A stretch of DNA of 64,000 nt from positions 3,222,160 to 3,286,159 of the forward strand of contig NC_088298.1 in assembly GCF_032854445.1 (NCBI RefSeq), written 5' to 3'. The notes under the pieces were generated by a model. That model saw only the letters and a program-made list of their open reading frames with translations. It was not told the DNA's origin and did not search any database. Positions 36,180-47,639 of this stretch are shown in pieces (positions within the stretch are counted from its first letter, which is position 1; the number at the start of each line of letters is the position of its first letter). The translations under genes were made by a program, and so were the position numbers. The stretch comes from Liolophura sinensis (Eukaryota; Mollusca; Polyplacophora; Chitonida; Chitonidae).

Positions 36180-37388
36180 TTGGCTGAAAGCGCGGGAATG
36201 GCATACACCGGCTCTAGGTCATACTGGCAACACCAAATGTGTCACAGGCCGAAAGCTCACAGACGAAAACTTTGCCGCAGACGACAGCTCATCAACATGC
36301 AGTGGCAGTCAAGTAATAAGCTGGTTTTCACGCCTGTTCGTCCCCTTGTACCCGTAGAAGATTCCCATATACAGGGTTTCATAACAGGCCGGTGATTCAA
36401 ATGCACATTAAGCAAAACGCACTATGATTTAAGAATCCTCGAAAAATATTTCCTGCAGCCAACTGTCATTGAAAATCTCCAAACTCATGAGATACCGCCG
36501 CTAGAGTTAAACAGGCTCCTGTCAAAAATTCTTCACAAGCTTGGAAATCCAATAGCTCTCAATACGAACCCACGAACAAGTCTTCGTGGTATGTTGTCAA
36601 ATTTTGGACGTCATCTGAAACGTCAAAACTATGGTTATACTTTAGTATCGAGCCCACAGTTTGCACAGATGCGGGAAGTGCTTAAAGCTAAAGAGAAGCA
36701 ACTAAAACAAGACGGGAAAGGAAATCTCCCCAGCAGAGCCGATCCAATTTCTGACACTGAAATCACTGAAAACTGTGGCAAACTGGTGTACTTGGGAACT
36801 CGCCTCATAACAGCTTGTTAAACAGCATGTGTTTTTTTTTAATATCGTGCATTTTAGTCTTCGTGGCACTGTCGAACACAATATGTTTCGATATTGTTGG
36901 GCGAGAATAGTTTAAATTTTCTGAACGGCAGACGAAGAGAAGAACTGCAGAAAATTCCCCTAATGTAAGAATTGTGACAACGAAAATGTGGGCTAATCTT
37001 GATAATGAAGATCGTTGTCCAGTGTGAATATTCCTAATGTATGCTGAGAAACGCCCGCTGGATTATTGCCATATAAATGATCCGTTCTAGATTCCCGCCA
37101 ACAAAAAACATCCATCACCCAGGCCCCACGACATGTGGTTTATGCGACATCGGCGTGAACAAACTGTCCGCAATGACGAAGAAAATGACAAATTCCGCAG
37201 GCATTCACGCTGACAAAAATCTTTCAAATCACAGCGCCAGAAAACATCTTATTCAGAAACTGAATGACAGCACAATTCCAGCCAATCACATCATGCAGAT
37301 ATCCGGCCACAAGAACATTCAGTCCATCACTAATTACAGCCATATAAGCACTGCTCAGCATAGAAGAATTTCTCAGCTCCTCAATTAA
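36180..37388 (+). pseudogene. Decayed Crypton/DUF3504-type tyrosine recombinase
   Basis: The pieces match the layout of Crypton-like tyrosine recombinases. Frame 36396-36821 reads through IPPLELNRLLSK, SLRGMLSNFGRHLKR and VLKAKEKQLKQDGKGN, the N-terminal core-binding region. At 36850-36890 FSLRGTVEH holds the first catalytic Arg (codon near 36861). At 36925-37025 a shifted frame reads ERQTKRRTAEN and DNEDRCPV. At 37140-37388 a further frame reads GVNKLSAMTKKM, NHSARK (His near 37230, Arg near 37239), ISGHKN and NYSHIS with the nucleophile Tyr near 37334. An in-frame TGA at 36393 separates an upstream open stretch from 36180. At least two stops and at least two frameshifts break it, so it is not active as it stands. 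A host-domesticated relative is unlikely given the breaks. No terminal repeats were seen, as expected for Cryptons. Confidence 0.8.
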
Positions 37389-38603
37389 ACTGTTTCTGCA
37401 AGCCTTGTACCTGGAGGAAACAGATTTTTCATCTGAAACAACACACGCTGCAACAACACCGCACTGTTCACATCCGCGCAATGTGAACTTTGACACCGAC
37501 AGACAACATGTGGTCGACTTCTTGACATTGAGAAAGCGGTGTAATGGTCTACAGAACGGTATTTCAAATGCACTGCCATTCTATATGTTTCGTAAAGATA
37601 TGTTCTCTCCTCGCCAGTGATGTTTGCACGCGACAGACAACTATGCTCATTGAAAATGATTGTTTCATTAACTCTGTTCTTTCCCGCCAAAGGTCGCACT
37701 GTAACTACAAAATATGGTAAATGTAATCAGTGTTATACAGTAAGTACAGTTAACAGTAACGGTGGTCTGGCACCTACATTCTATGGCATATAACAAAAGC
37801 GCGTACTAAGTGAAGTCATCTTATGCAGATTTATATTTGTTTTCTTTGCAATCAATCGTATGTTTCCTAGCTATTTGTGATCACAACTATATGCGGGTTC
37901 AAGTCTTGTTCAACTGCTGTACCACGGTTCAAGCTTGTTCATTAAAATAGGTGATATGCATGGAGCAACGAATTGGCGTTAAGCTGTCACATATAATCAG
38001 ATGGACAGCTCCACATCCATGTTCACAGTGATGCTCCGAGTACTGAAACTGTGTTGATTTTTCCTCTTTTATCAGTCTCAGTTTTGTGATAAACAGAATC
38101 TAATACTCGTGTTTATTTCATCTGACATTTATGAAACTCGTTCAAGTAATTTTGCATATGTTGCTCGGTATATTACAAAATTTCTTCATTTCGCTTCATA
38201 ACTTTCATATGACATGAACAGTCGTGTCAGATCCTCTATGTATTGCCGATGTAATGTATCGTCGCAAACATAATTTGATTACCGGTACGGATAAATATAG
38301 AACAGTCGGTGTAACAGACATTCCTATACCGATTGTCAATCAAGGCAGACATTCTATATCAATAATCGCAAGGCCAATTTTCAAAAGAACTTTGAACATA
38401 AAGCGCAAAAAAACTATTAAAGAAAGTAAATAAAGAAATTAGGATTCCTAGAGTTATGTGAACAAAAGCCTTTTATGAAGTGATGCCGAAAAGATTCAAG
38501 GAACGTTCAAGGCGAGCATATTTAATCAGTATCCAAACAGAGATACGTTGATTGCAAATGTTCAAATATCCAATGTCGCGAAGGTGACTCGCTTGGCGTT
38601 CAG

Positions 38604-39218
38604 ACCGGCCCGGATAGCACAGTTGGTAGAGCGTCGGGACCGGTAGATCCAGGATCAATCCTTGGTCGAGTCACACCTAAGACTTTAAAAGAGGAAGTTG
38701 TAACTTCCTCGCTTGGCGTTCAGCATGAAGGGGATAGTGCAACGACTGGTTGACCCGTATCAGTATAATGGCTCGGGCGGGGCGGCTTACTTGCCTTCGG
38801 TAAGTCGTCTCAGTGATGCAGCACTAAATAAAAGAGCGGTGGAAATCCGTCCTGCAACAAGGAGGCACATTACACGTACATGCACCCTAATGATTCCTTC
38901 GTCGTCATATGACTGAAAAATTGTTGAGTACGACGTTAAACCCCAAACACGCACGAAGCACGCACGCTTGGCGTTCAGCATGAAGGGGATAGTGCAACGA
39001 CTGGTTGACCCGTATCAGTATAATGGCTCGGGCGGAGCGGCTTACTTGCCTTCGGTAAGTCGTCTCAGTGAAGCAGCACTTAATAAAAGAGCGGTGGAAA
39101 TCCGTCCTGCAACAAGGAGGCACATTACACGTACATGCAGTCTAAGGACTCCTTCGTCGTCATATGACTGAAAAATTGTTGAGTACGACGTTAAACCCCA
39201 AGCACTCACTCACTCACT
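38604..39218 (+). mobile_element. Composite SINE B: full unit plus a tandem 3' partial unit within one target duplication
   Basis: A full copy (38604-38945) is followed by a second copy (38965-39218) that starts at GCTTGGCGTTCAGCATGAAG and lacks the tRNA head. A short piece (CGCTTGGCGTTCAG, 38590-38603) precedes the first. TCGCGAAGGT lies before (ending 38585) and after (from about 39218) the whole block, which suggests one insertion or internal expansion. Confidence 0.85.
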
Positions 39219-39229
39219 CGCGAAGGTAA

Positions 39230-40010
39230 AGTAGATTTTGTTACTTTGGGAACTAGTGTTCTCAGTTAATATGCAAATGACAGTTGTGGTTATAGATTTG
39301 GAATGCCCCATTGAATTCCTGTAAGATCGACTCCATTTAAACCTGTGAATTGAATGAGACTGTGTTCGTAAAGAAAAACACATGTGACCTTTATGTTCAA
39401 TAATGGCAGCTTTGTTCAAGTATTTATATCGTTAGCGTTTAACGCCATGCTCATGTAAGAATTTTTTTACATATTTATTGCTACCGTCATTGGTCGGAAA
39501 TATTCGGTGATAACGTCATCGATGAACATACTGGGGACGCGGTACGACATTCCCGTCGACATTTCGGACTCTCGCCCACAAAAACTTGTTTTGATAGCTA
39601 TTACTGTTGACTTCACCGCATTGAGATACTGAATTTCCTGGCTGAAAAACTGCCTCAGGAAAACTGCAGTTTAAAGTCATTTTTTGTTTCACCCCACGAA
39701 GACAGGTGAAATTTTTTGTTCTTATTTTATGTTAAGCCTCTTGCTAAATTCATATTAAAAAATAAAATCCAAGCCTTCCATGTATCCTTAAAGTCAGCAG
39801 GTTTGTCTTTTAGTCTTTTTCCTTCAAACTATCCTCCATAAATCATTATGAATTACAGCATTCAAGAGCAATGCAGTAAATACTTAAATTAAAGATGGTG
39901 TTGATAAATGTTAGAAGGCCCTCCAATGGGGACATATAGAGAAAACACTGTGGCTTGCTTATTAGCTGCTGTTTAATTCCCTAAGAACTTTAATTCACTC
40001 GCGTTGTCTT
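39230..40010. other. Non-coding stretch; nothing recognised
   Basis: AT-rich sequence with short chance frames only. Confidence 0.4.
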
Positions 40011-40239
40011 AAAGGGCCATTGACACCGATTTTAGAATACAAGAGCATGAAAATGAAGACGAGTAGAATGCATGGATTTTGTTCTGGCATTAAATGGGCC
40101 TCCTGTACAGACGACTTCCTCGGTGAACCACTGCCATTTCTGTGCGCTTATGGGTATAGGTATGAGATAACACGTGGTATGGTGGTATGGAAAACTCACA
40201 ATAAAGTGTTGGGGCCTTCAATCTGTCATATTTTAATGT

Positions 40240-40490
40240 TATTGCACATTACATGTGATGACAACGCAGCATTTTGAGTAATTAAATATAGAGCAGTGAC
40301 GTCTAGAAAATTGCAATGATCATCAATGTATTTTTTGCCCAAGTCCTGCGTAAGCCAGTTATTTTGCTACACTAATTAAGGCTTTACAGGAACAGTTAGG
40401 ATAAAACCGTTACAGGTAAACTGACAAGATGCCGTATTTCACAGCTCACCGATCTGGTTTTACTTTCTATGCTGTAGGCCTTTTATTATA
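40240..40490 (+). repeat. Dispersed non-coding repeat, copy 2
   Basis: Shares ATGTGATGACAACGCAG, GAACAGTTAGGATAAAACC, GATGCCGTATTTCACAG and TTTTACTTTCTATGCTGTA with the copies at 33.9 and 47.9 kb. Confidence 0.7.
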
Positions 40491-40998
40491 TCTAAACTTA
40501 TATTGTGAACTAAATGTTAGTCTAATTCATGCCTGTGGCTCTGTAAACGAATCTAGCCGAGATAAAATTGATGAGAAACCCCGAGTGACATGTCTCCTAG
40601 GTTTAAAGATGGCAAAACACTCGAGCTCTCGGAGTGACTGGGAAATCGAGGTTAATCGGCTTTATTTGCAAGTCTCGTCTCGCGTGTTTGAGGAACGAGG
40701 TAAACCTGCCAAGAAATTAGCGTTTGACGTATACATGGTTAAACGTGCGGAACAATGGCTTTGGAAAAATCGTCTCGTCTTTCGTTCGCACCTGGATGGA
40801 CACTGCCGATATGAAATTCTAATAGGACATAAGCGTATGCATGAATTGTGTCAGATTACGTGGATAAACTCTTTGCTTTCTGGAACGAACCGGTTGTTTG
40901 CATTTGTCTGGAGGATAGCCTGTAGTATGTATATATATGACAAAGGTGGGGACGTACCGACTTGTTTGCATTTGTCAGGGGTATTCGCGTGTATATAA
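40429..40998 (+). other. Unassigned 189-codon open frame, coding status doubtful
   Basis: This is the longest open frame in the region that is not a tandem repeat. Its first ~20 codons lie inside a dispersed non-coding repeat (also at 33.9 and 47.9 kb). A second in-frame ATG at 40609 begins a more protein-like stretch (DWEIEVNRLYLQVSSRVFEERG, then basic and aromatic residues). A near-duplicate of about 30 bases occurs at its end (CTTGTTTGCATTTGTC-like at 40885 and 40965). No family is recognised. It may be a decayed coding fragment or chance. Confidence 0.15.
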
Positions 40999-41637
40999 AG
41001 GATCGGCTGAGGTTGGGGGGTGGGGGGTGGGGTGGCGCGGTTTAGATGTGTTGGGGACATCTTTTGGCAGATGCTGATGTCAGCTAACTTCTATATATAC
41101 ATTAATATGTATACACTCTGTTTATTTTTGGCAACAAACATTTATATTTAACACAACCAATTAACAGTGGAAAGAAAATAATGGGCACCATAAACCAAGC
41201 CTGTATACGTGCATCTACCTACTTCGTTAATAATTCATTAAAAATGATTCTAAAAATACAATAATTCTACAATGCTAAAATACAATGAAATCCGGAATGA
41301 CTTTACATATAGTTATTTATCCTTTTGTGCCTGAAAAGAGGCTATACAGTATAACTGGTTGTATGTATGGGTTCTGTTTTCAAGCTGATTTAGTGGCAAT
41401 TTAAAAATATCTGACAAAAAGCCTTTGGATATTTTATTTACTGTTTACAGCAGAAAAGCTGTTTAAATCTATAAGAAGCAGAAGAAAAGCCAACCCAAAG
41501 TCTGGTAAACAGTGGGCTGTATTTCATTTATATGCGTCAGCGGTAACTCCTATAAAAACTCATTTAAATGTACTCTGAAATGCAATCTTTGAATATGAAG
41601 GATCCCGTCAGTGCTGTGCATGTACACATATATGCTT

Positions 41638-41880
41638 TGGGTTTAATGTCGTACCTAACAAATTTTTCAGTCATATGACGACGAGGAGTCGCTAAGTGTG
41701 TGTACATGTACTGTGTTTTCTTGTGGCAGGGCAAGCCCATGTTGCCGAAGGGCTGCCACCACAGAAGTATCATTCCGAACACACCAAACATGACACCCCA
41801 CCCAGTCACATTATATTGACAACGAGCCAACCATCTGTCCATATCATGTTTCCTTGCTTATAACCTCTCAATGTTGAGCG
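41638..41880 (-). mobile_element. SINE family C, main copy, merging into a minisatellite
   Basis: The 3' end (GGGTTTAATGTCGTACCTAA on +) resembles family B; the body contains CACCCAGTCACATTATATTG. The segment CTCTCAATGTTGAGCGCCAA at its inner end is the unit amplified in the adjacent array. Confidence 0.8.
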
Positions 41881-42215
41881 CCAAGCAACAAGTCCCTCTC
41901 AGTGTTGAGCGTTAAGCAACAAGTCCCTCTCAGTGTTGAGCGCCAAGCAGCAAGTCCCTCTCAATGTTGAGCGCCAAGCAACAAGTCCCTCTCAATGCTG
42001 AGCGCCAAGCAACAAGTTCTTCTCAGTGTTGAGCGCCAAGCAACAAGTCCCTCTCAATGTTGAGCGCCAAGAAACAAGTCCAAGCAACAAGTCCCTTTCA
42101 ATGTTGAGCGCCAAGAAACAAGTCCCTCTCAGTGTTGAGCGCCAAGCAACAAGTCCCTCTCAGTGTTGAGCGCCAAGCAACAAGTTCCTCTCAGTGTTGA
42201 GCGCCAAGCAGCAAG
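41867..42215 (-). repeat. 31-bp minisatellite derived from SINE family C
   Basis: About 11 units of CCTCTCAGTGTTGAGCGCCA then AGCAACAAGTC, with C/T and A/G variants. The unit is an internal piece of the neighbouring SINE, and further SINE-like sequence continues to about 42275 (GGGTTTGATACCTGG). Confidence 0.88.
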
Positions 42216-42579
42216 TACCATTTTAATAACCTGTCGGTTGACCCAACTCGGGTTTGATACCTGGTCTCCGGACTTCGAGGCTTTGTATATGGCTTTTAAT
42301 ACATAAATGTATATATACCTCCTCGGGCTAGAAATATAACGCCAATCTCGGCAAACTGACCGTAGCAATGTTTGAACATTGACTGGGTGAAGTGCCTTGT
42401 AAACAAGGAATTTACCTCGATGCATTGATGTTAAAAGTTAATTTGTTTCTCTTACGTCGCTGGAAGGCGTTGGCCGGCTCTACTTTACCGATAAATATCG
42501 TATATCTAAAAATACATACATCCTCTTTTTGTCGCGTAGGAGTTTTGTCATGTAGGACAACGCAATTTGTAACGGAGGT

Positions 42580-43140
42580 TTGTAACGCAGGGTGTTTGTC
42601 ACACAGGGGAATTTTCACACAGGTGGTTTTTCACACAGGAGAATTTTCACACAGGTGGTTTGTCACACAGGAGAATTTTCACACAGGTGGTTTGTCACAC
42701 ATGGGATTAGTCACATAGGTAACTTTTTACAAACGAGGTGTAACACACGAGGTTTGTCACATAGAAAACTTTTTACAAACGAGTTGTAACACATGAGGTT
42801 TGTCACATAGGAGTCTATTTACATACGATGTTTGACACATAATTTTTGTCACGTAGGAGGTTTGTCACGTAGACGATCTGTCAAGCAGAAAGATTGTCAC
42901 GAAGGAGGATTTCACACAGGAGGTTTGTCACACAGAGGGTGTTGCCACGTAGGAGATTTGTTACCCAGTGGGTTTGCGAAACTGTAGGTTTTGTCACACA
43001 GGAGGTTCGTCACACAGGAGGTTTGTTACATAGGTGGTTTGTAACACAGATTGTTTGTCACACAGAAAATTTGTCACACATGAGGCCTATCACGTAGGAG
43101 ATTTGTCAGGCAAGAGATTTGTCAGGTAGATTTCTTCTAG
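42580..43140 (+). repeat. Degenerate ~16-bp tandem repeat (GTTTGTCACACAGGAG type)
   Basis: Over 30 diverged units of GGTTTGTCACACAGGAG and TTTTCACACAGGTG. The chance frames here read HTGEFSHR..FVTQ and are not treated as coding. Divergence increases toward 43.1 kb. Confidence 0.85.
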
Positions 43141-43426
43141 GTTTTGTCAGGTACGGCATAACAACAATGAAATATATCTCTAATTTCGTATATCTTTCGT
43201 TTATGACAGTATAATACAATACAATACAGATCGAGGCTTTGAATTCAACAACCCCGAGCATTTACTGTAGGGCTTAAATATACACCGTGGAATCTGCGCC
43301 TATACACACATAAGACAGAAAATTCTCCTTTACGGACGCGTGTACGTATTCTAATCATATTGCATCTTATAAGCTTTACACATCTAAATTGGCGGAGTAA
43401 TTCGATATAAGTTTTCTAAAAAGTTT

Positions 43427-43600
43427 TCTGAAATAGTCTGTTTTGATAAAACAAGATTTTTTGAAACTGTAACATTGTGAGGTAGCACAACATGTTATTC
43501 TGAAATATTCTTTATTATGAAAATGTTTTATCAAGACAGACTATTTCAGACTAACATGTTGTGCTACGTCACAACGTTACAGTTTCAAAAAATCTTGTTT
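43427..43600. repeat. Two interleaved inverted repeats in A-B-A'-B' order
   Basis: A (43427-43452) pairs with A' (43525-43550) at 25 of 26 positions. B (43449-43497) pairs with B' (43552-43600) at 47 of 49 positions. The order is A, B, A', B', so the two stems cannot form as simple nested hairpins; they are alternatives or a pseudoknot-like pair. Confidence 0.88.
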
Positions 43601-43954
43601 TACCAAGCCATGTGAGCAACCAAGGTACCAGTGTTTTAATACGCGCACGTCAGTGTGATACATAAATGGGCAAATGGTTAATATCTGTAGCAAACTTCTT
43701 TGTTCATTTATATAAAACATTTTTAACTTGAGTATCTCGGCTTTCGAACTTTCTTTCTGATTAAAGTTTTTAAATTTGCACGTTTCACAGAATAAATGGA
43801 TGACTGTTGCGAACGAATACTATATATGCGAGTTACGGACATTTGGGATGAGTAAACATATTTCGTTCCATTACAGAAGCCTGGATGAGCCAAGCATTTT
43901 TGTTTGTACTGAATATATATATATAAGTGGACAATAAGAGGGGAAACAAATTCC

Positions 43955-44042
43955 CCTGTCTATTGCCGGGTTTCAACCCGCACTGCGGATATCATAGTGT
44001 TGAAAATCAAGCACCTTAACCCGTCGGCCACGGTCCACTCCT
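43955..44042 (-). other. tRNA-like sequence (probable SINE head or tRNA pseudogene)
   Basis: The minus strand has GTGGCCGACGGGTTAAGGTG (A-box-like) and GCGGGTTGAAACCCGGC (B-box-like, with G in place of the usual C). It is too imperfect for a functional tRNA call. Confidence 0.45.
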
Positions 44043-44180
44043 AAGTGACATTTAATGTCTTCCCCTTACTGCATTGGCCTAGAAATTTCTGACATGCTCA
44101 ATAAACTTAATAAATGCTAAGATAACCATCTAATATCATGAAAAACTAAGGAAATATATTCGGAACCAAAACGACTGTGA

Positions 44181-44425
44181 GAGCCTCTGTGCCCTAGTTG
44201 CTAGTCTTTCAACAACCTGATCGCCGTGAGCTCAACTCCAACCAATGCATCTTTACTTCCTCTCCGGTTGTTAGTGGAACGGTCTGGCAGGAACCTTCAG
44301 ATGGTCGTGGGTTTCCTCCGTGCTCTGTCCAATTTCCTCCCACCATAATGCTGTCTGCCGTCTTATAAATGAAATGTTCTTGAGTACGGCGTAAAACTCC
44401 AATCAAAGAAATAAATAAATAAACG
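44181..44425 (+). mobile_element. SINE family A, near full length
   Basis: Diverged head (GAGCCTCTGTGCCCTAGTTG), B-box region, central domain (CCTCCCACCATAATGCTG) and (AATA)n tail. Confidence 0.85.
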
Positions 44426-44551
44426 AACTGTTCATTACACTGCAGCCTAATTTTAATCGCACGGCGTAAAATTCCAATCAAAGAAATAAATAAATAGATA
44501 AATAAATAAAAAAACGAACTGTTCATTACACTGCAGCCTAATTTTAATCGC
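44386..44551 (+). repeat. Local tandem duplication of SINE tail plus flank
   Basis: The segment from ACGGCGTAAAACTCCAATCA through the tail and the unique flank GAACTGTTCATTACACTGCA to TTTTAATCGC (44386-44460) is repeated at 44461-44551 with an expanded tail. The duplication postdates the SINE insertion. Confidence 0.9.
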
Positions 44552-45380
44552 AGTCTGAACCGTCCATTTCTCAACCTAGCGTCTTCGTGCGGCTTAGGCC
44601 CTCTGTATATATTCTTATACCTAGTCAAGTTCAAGGTTTTTTGAAGAGCAGTTGCACATTTCCAGTTAGACCAACAATCGCTGCTATACATAGTTTTTGG
44701 GGGGACAGAAATTAGCCACAATAGGTAAACTTACTCGGGAATGCCTGTAATTTAAACACAGCTTACCTGCTGACTTAAGCTCCAAATGCCATCCCCACAG
44801 GAACAGACAACGGCTGCCTTCCAATATAAAACACTGTGGACAACGGGCACGTTATTTGGATGGGACAATAACTTAGGAACCGTCCACACGCCGGTACACA
44901 CAACAGTCGGCAATGATCGACAATTCCCGCTCCAAACTATCGACCTCGCGTCGAATTTCCGGCCATTACCTTTCTCAGGTGGTCGCCCATGAGTAATTTG
45001 TGAAGAATAAAGAAAGAATAGACTGGCGATTTGTGGCTTTTTTCTTTAAAACGCCTTTCGTCCTAACTGACTCACGACCATACTATACACAAAACTTAGC
45101 ATTATTACAGACATTTTATGTGGCTAATGTGAAAAGAAAACAGAATCGTATAAAAGTGCGAAGATATCGATGTCGGTGGTCGATATTTTCCTTCTTCCAT
45201 TCCTAAAGTAAATGTAGACAGAAATATAAGGAACCTGCTGCTCTACTTCTAAAGCGACTATCTCAGACGTGGTTAAGAAGGGGTTATTTTTAGCTTTTGG
45301 TCAATAAATTGTTTGAAGACAAATTGGACAAGTGCCATGTAAGTATTGGCTGACTGTTTTTGTCTTGGGTCATAAATTTT

Positions 45381-45460
45381 CACAGCGATCGCACTGGTGA
45401 GAGGCTCCTGGGTGACTGTGCCGCACTGGCACGCTAACCAGCTAGGTCACTGAGGCTTCC
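45381..45460 (-). mobile_element. SINE family A, head-only fragment
   Basis: Plus-strand GCACTGGTGAGAGGCTCCTG, GCACGCTAACCAGCTAGGTC and ACTGAGGCTTCC are the reverse complement of the family A head. Confidence 0.75.
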
Positions 45461-45469
45461 AATATTCCA

Positions 45470-46930
45470 GTTCGAGTTAATTTGTCTTGAATATATTTAT
45501 GAATAGATTTGACTGAAAAAGGAAAGCAGTTAAGCAAGTCAACGCCTGTCATGATAACCGTCAATAAATGACAATGACTTGGTATTGTTTTGGCATACAC
45601 ATGGATGCATCTTGAAATTTAAACATTTAAACGACATTTAAATTACATCACAACTAAAATAATCGCTCATATATCCTTGCCTCGTATGTAGACGTCTCAT
45701 TCTTCAGAACACTGTTGATCTAATTAAAAATATTGAACATTAAATATTGAATATCCCATAATTTTTAATAGTGTATCTTACTAATATAAAGAGTATCACA
45801 TAATCTCATTTGGACCTAATTTGAGTCAATAAACACCATAAAGAATAAGCAGTGAATATAGTTACACTGAAGTCCAGGAACGTACGTGTGTTGTATCAGC
45901 TCTGACAATGCCTTACGTAACCCATAGCACTACATATAGAATTAAGATTCCTATTTCAGTATTCCTTCCCGTAAAGTTAGGCCAGTATAGAAGGCTAATG
46001 TATCGCTGTAACGTTTTCAGTATAACTATCTGTGGGTGCATAGCGTAAACTTAGCTGTTGTATAAGCACCGCCCAGCTATATGGCCTCCATAGCGCCTGG
46101 TTAACTATAGTACCCGAGATACCGTATACAGCCACAAAGACTGGTGGCAATACCTTCAACGCTTTGATCCTAGATTAAAATTGATGGTTGTAATTTATTT
46201 TGTAAATGGTTCATTGGATGCGAGTAAATGTTATAAATTCACTTGAAATTTTCTGTGACAATACTACATATGGCGTACATTGAAATTCCGATTGTTCCTG
46301 CAACCTGCTTTGAGCTTACGCGACAGTCATTAAAGAACCCTTAGTAGTACCGAGGTTACAGTCATTTTTCTCACACAATCGACTGGCGTAAGTAAACCCA
46401 GCAATTCGCACGGAGTATATAGCGTTCGAGATAACATACACATAAATATATCATTTCAGAGATCAGTTGCTTCCTTTGTTATAGTCAGTTGGTCTTTATT
46501 GTTGGGTATTTTTGGATAGGCTCATGTATAGGTTCTGTTTGTCTATAAGAGCTAAACATGAGTTGTGCACATAAAGGAGAGGGTTTTCTGACATCAATGG
46601 CCTTAAATTTCATAAAGAACGAATAAATAAAGACTTGCAGCTTTTGCTCAAACGGACATACTGTCCATGACTTTCCTCGTTGAATTTTGCGTAGAGGTAA
46701 ACGGACATAGCCTTGTCAAAAATAAAAAGCTGTCCAACACCTTTAAACCCCTGAAGTAACATGAAAAAGGCTTTTAGCTAAACGTGTCTTGTCGTCGCTG
46801 ACATCTACGCAACCGCTGAAGCGCCAGAGAATTCAGATTACTAAGGCCGAGTGGATTCATCAATACAATGTTTTCCCCTGCCCGCTATATTCCTGTTATG
46901 TACTCTTTAAATAAAGACAATGCAGGTGTA
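45470..46930. other. Intergenic stretch; no gene or repeat recognised
   Basis: Only short chance frames; CpG clearly more frequent than in the left part of the window. Confidence 0.4.
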
Positions 46931-46937
46931 TCAGGTA

Positions 46938-47201
46938 CACTCAAAAAATAATCTGTTAAATTTAACAGAAAATCTGTTATCTGAGTGATACTAGAATGTA
47001 TCCTGCTATTGCAGCAGATTATTCTGTTAAATACAACACACATATTCTATATTATTAATTGAACGCAAATATTCTATTACACCAACAGGATATTACATTA
47101 AATATGACAGAATATTGCGCTATAATAACAGAATACATTCTAGCATCACTCAGACCACAGACTTTCTTGAAGTTAAAACTAACACATTAATTTTTTAAGT
47201 G
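46938..47201. mobile_element. TA-flanked MITE, copy 2 (264 bp)
   Basis: TA at 46936-46937 and 47202-47203. Ends CACTCAAAAAATAAT and ATTAATTTTTTAAGTG. Interior TTTAACAGAAAATCTGTTAT and CTAGCATCACTCAGACCACA match the copy at 24.9 kb. Confidence 0.87.
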
Positions 47202-47639
47202 TATAAACAGAAACAATGGTTTAGACAGATTGATTTGCTTTCAAACATCACTTCCGGCCTTATAACCGTGACCCCAGTGATATTGGCGTTGTTTAAGATT
47301 TCCCTTCAAGATTTCCTAATAGTGGCAGTGGTGTGAAGCGGACGGAAAGAGCGATGCATGCGCTGTAAGGAGTGTGGCTACTCTATAGATTAAACGAGCG
47401 AATAGATTTTCCTCATTATTTATGTAATAAATTTTTTAACTCCAACCCCAGAAATGTATATCCCTGAACTTGCACGTGGCGCCATGCCACACCACCACAT
47501 GCAGCTTGCACTTTTCTATACATATCAACAAATCTACCTATGATGACCACCTTTTTTCGACCTGTTGTTGCTGGAAAAAAGTCGTAGCAAGAAAGAGTTA
47601 ATGCTCTTATTAACTGCATTTGTGAAGTCTTTGGTATTT

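Noticed and set aside
38713-39171. Pairs of similar ~67-codon proteins (MAFSMKGIVQRLVDPYQYNG type), also at 49.9 kb
   Set aside because: They are translations of SINE family B bodies; the similarity is that of the repeat DNA.
41861-42215. CRISPR-like array
   Set aside because: Direct repeats with no spacers in animal DNA; it is a minisatellite derived from a SINE.
42392-43097. HTGEF/FVTQ-type frames that recall zinc-finger linkers (HTGEKP)
   Set aside because: They come from the degenerate CACACAGG repeat; there are no Cys-Cys/His-His finger spacings.
43955-44042. Possible functional tRNA gene
   Set aside because: The B box is imperfect and I cannot fold a full cloverleaf with a matching acceptor stem; better seen as a pseudogene or SINE head.
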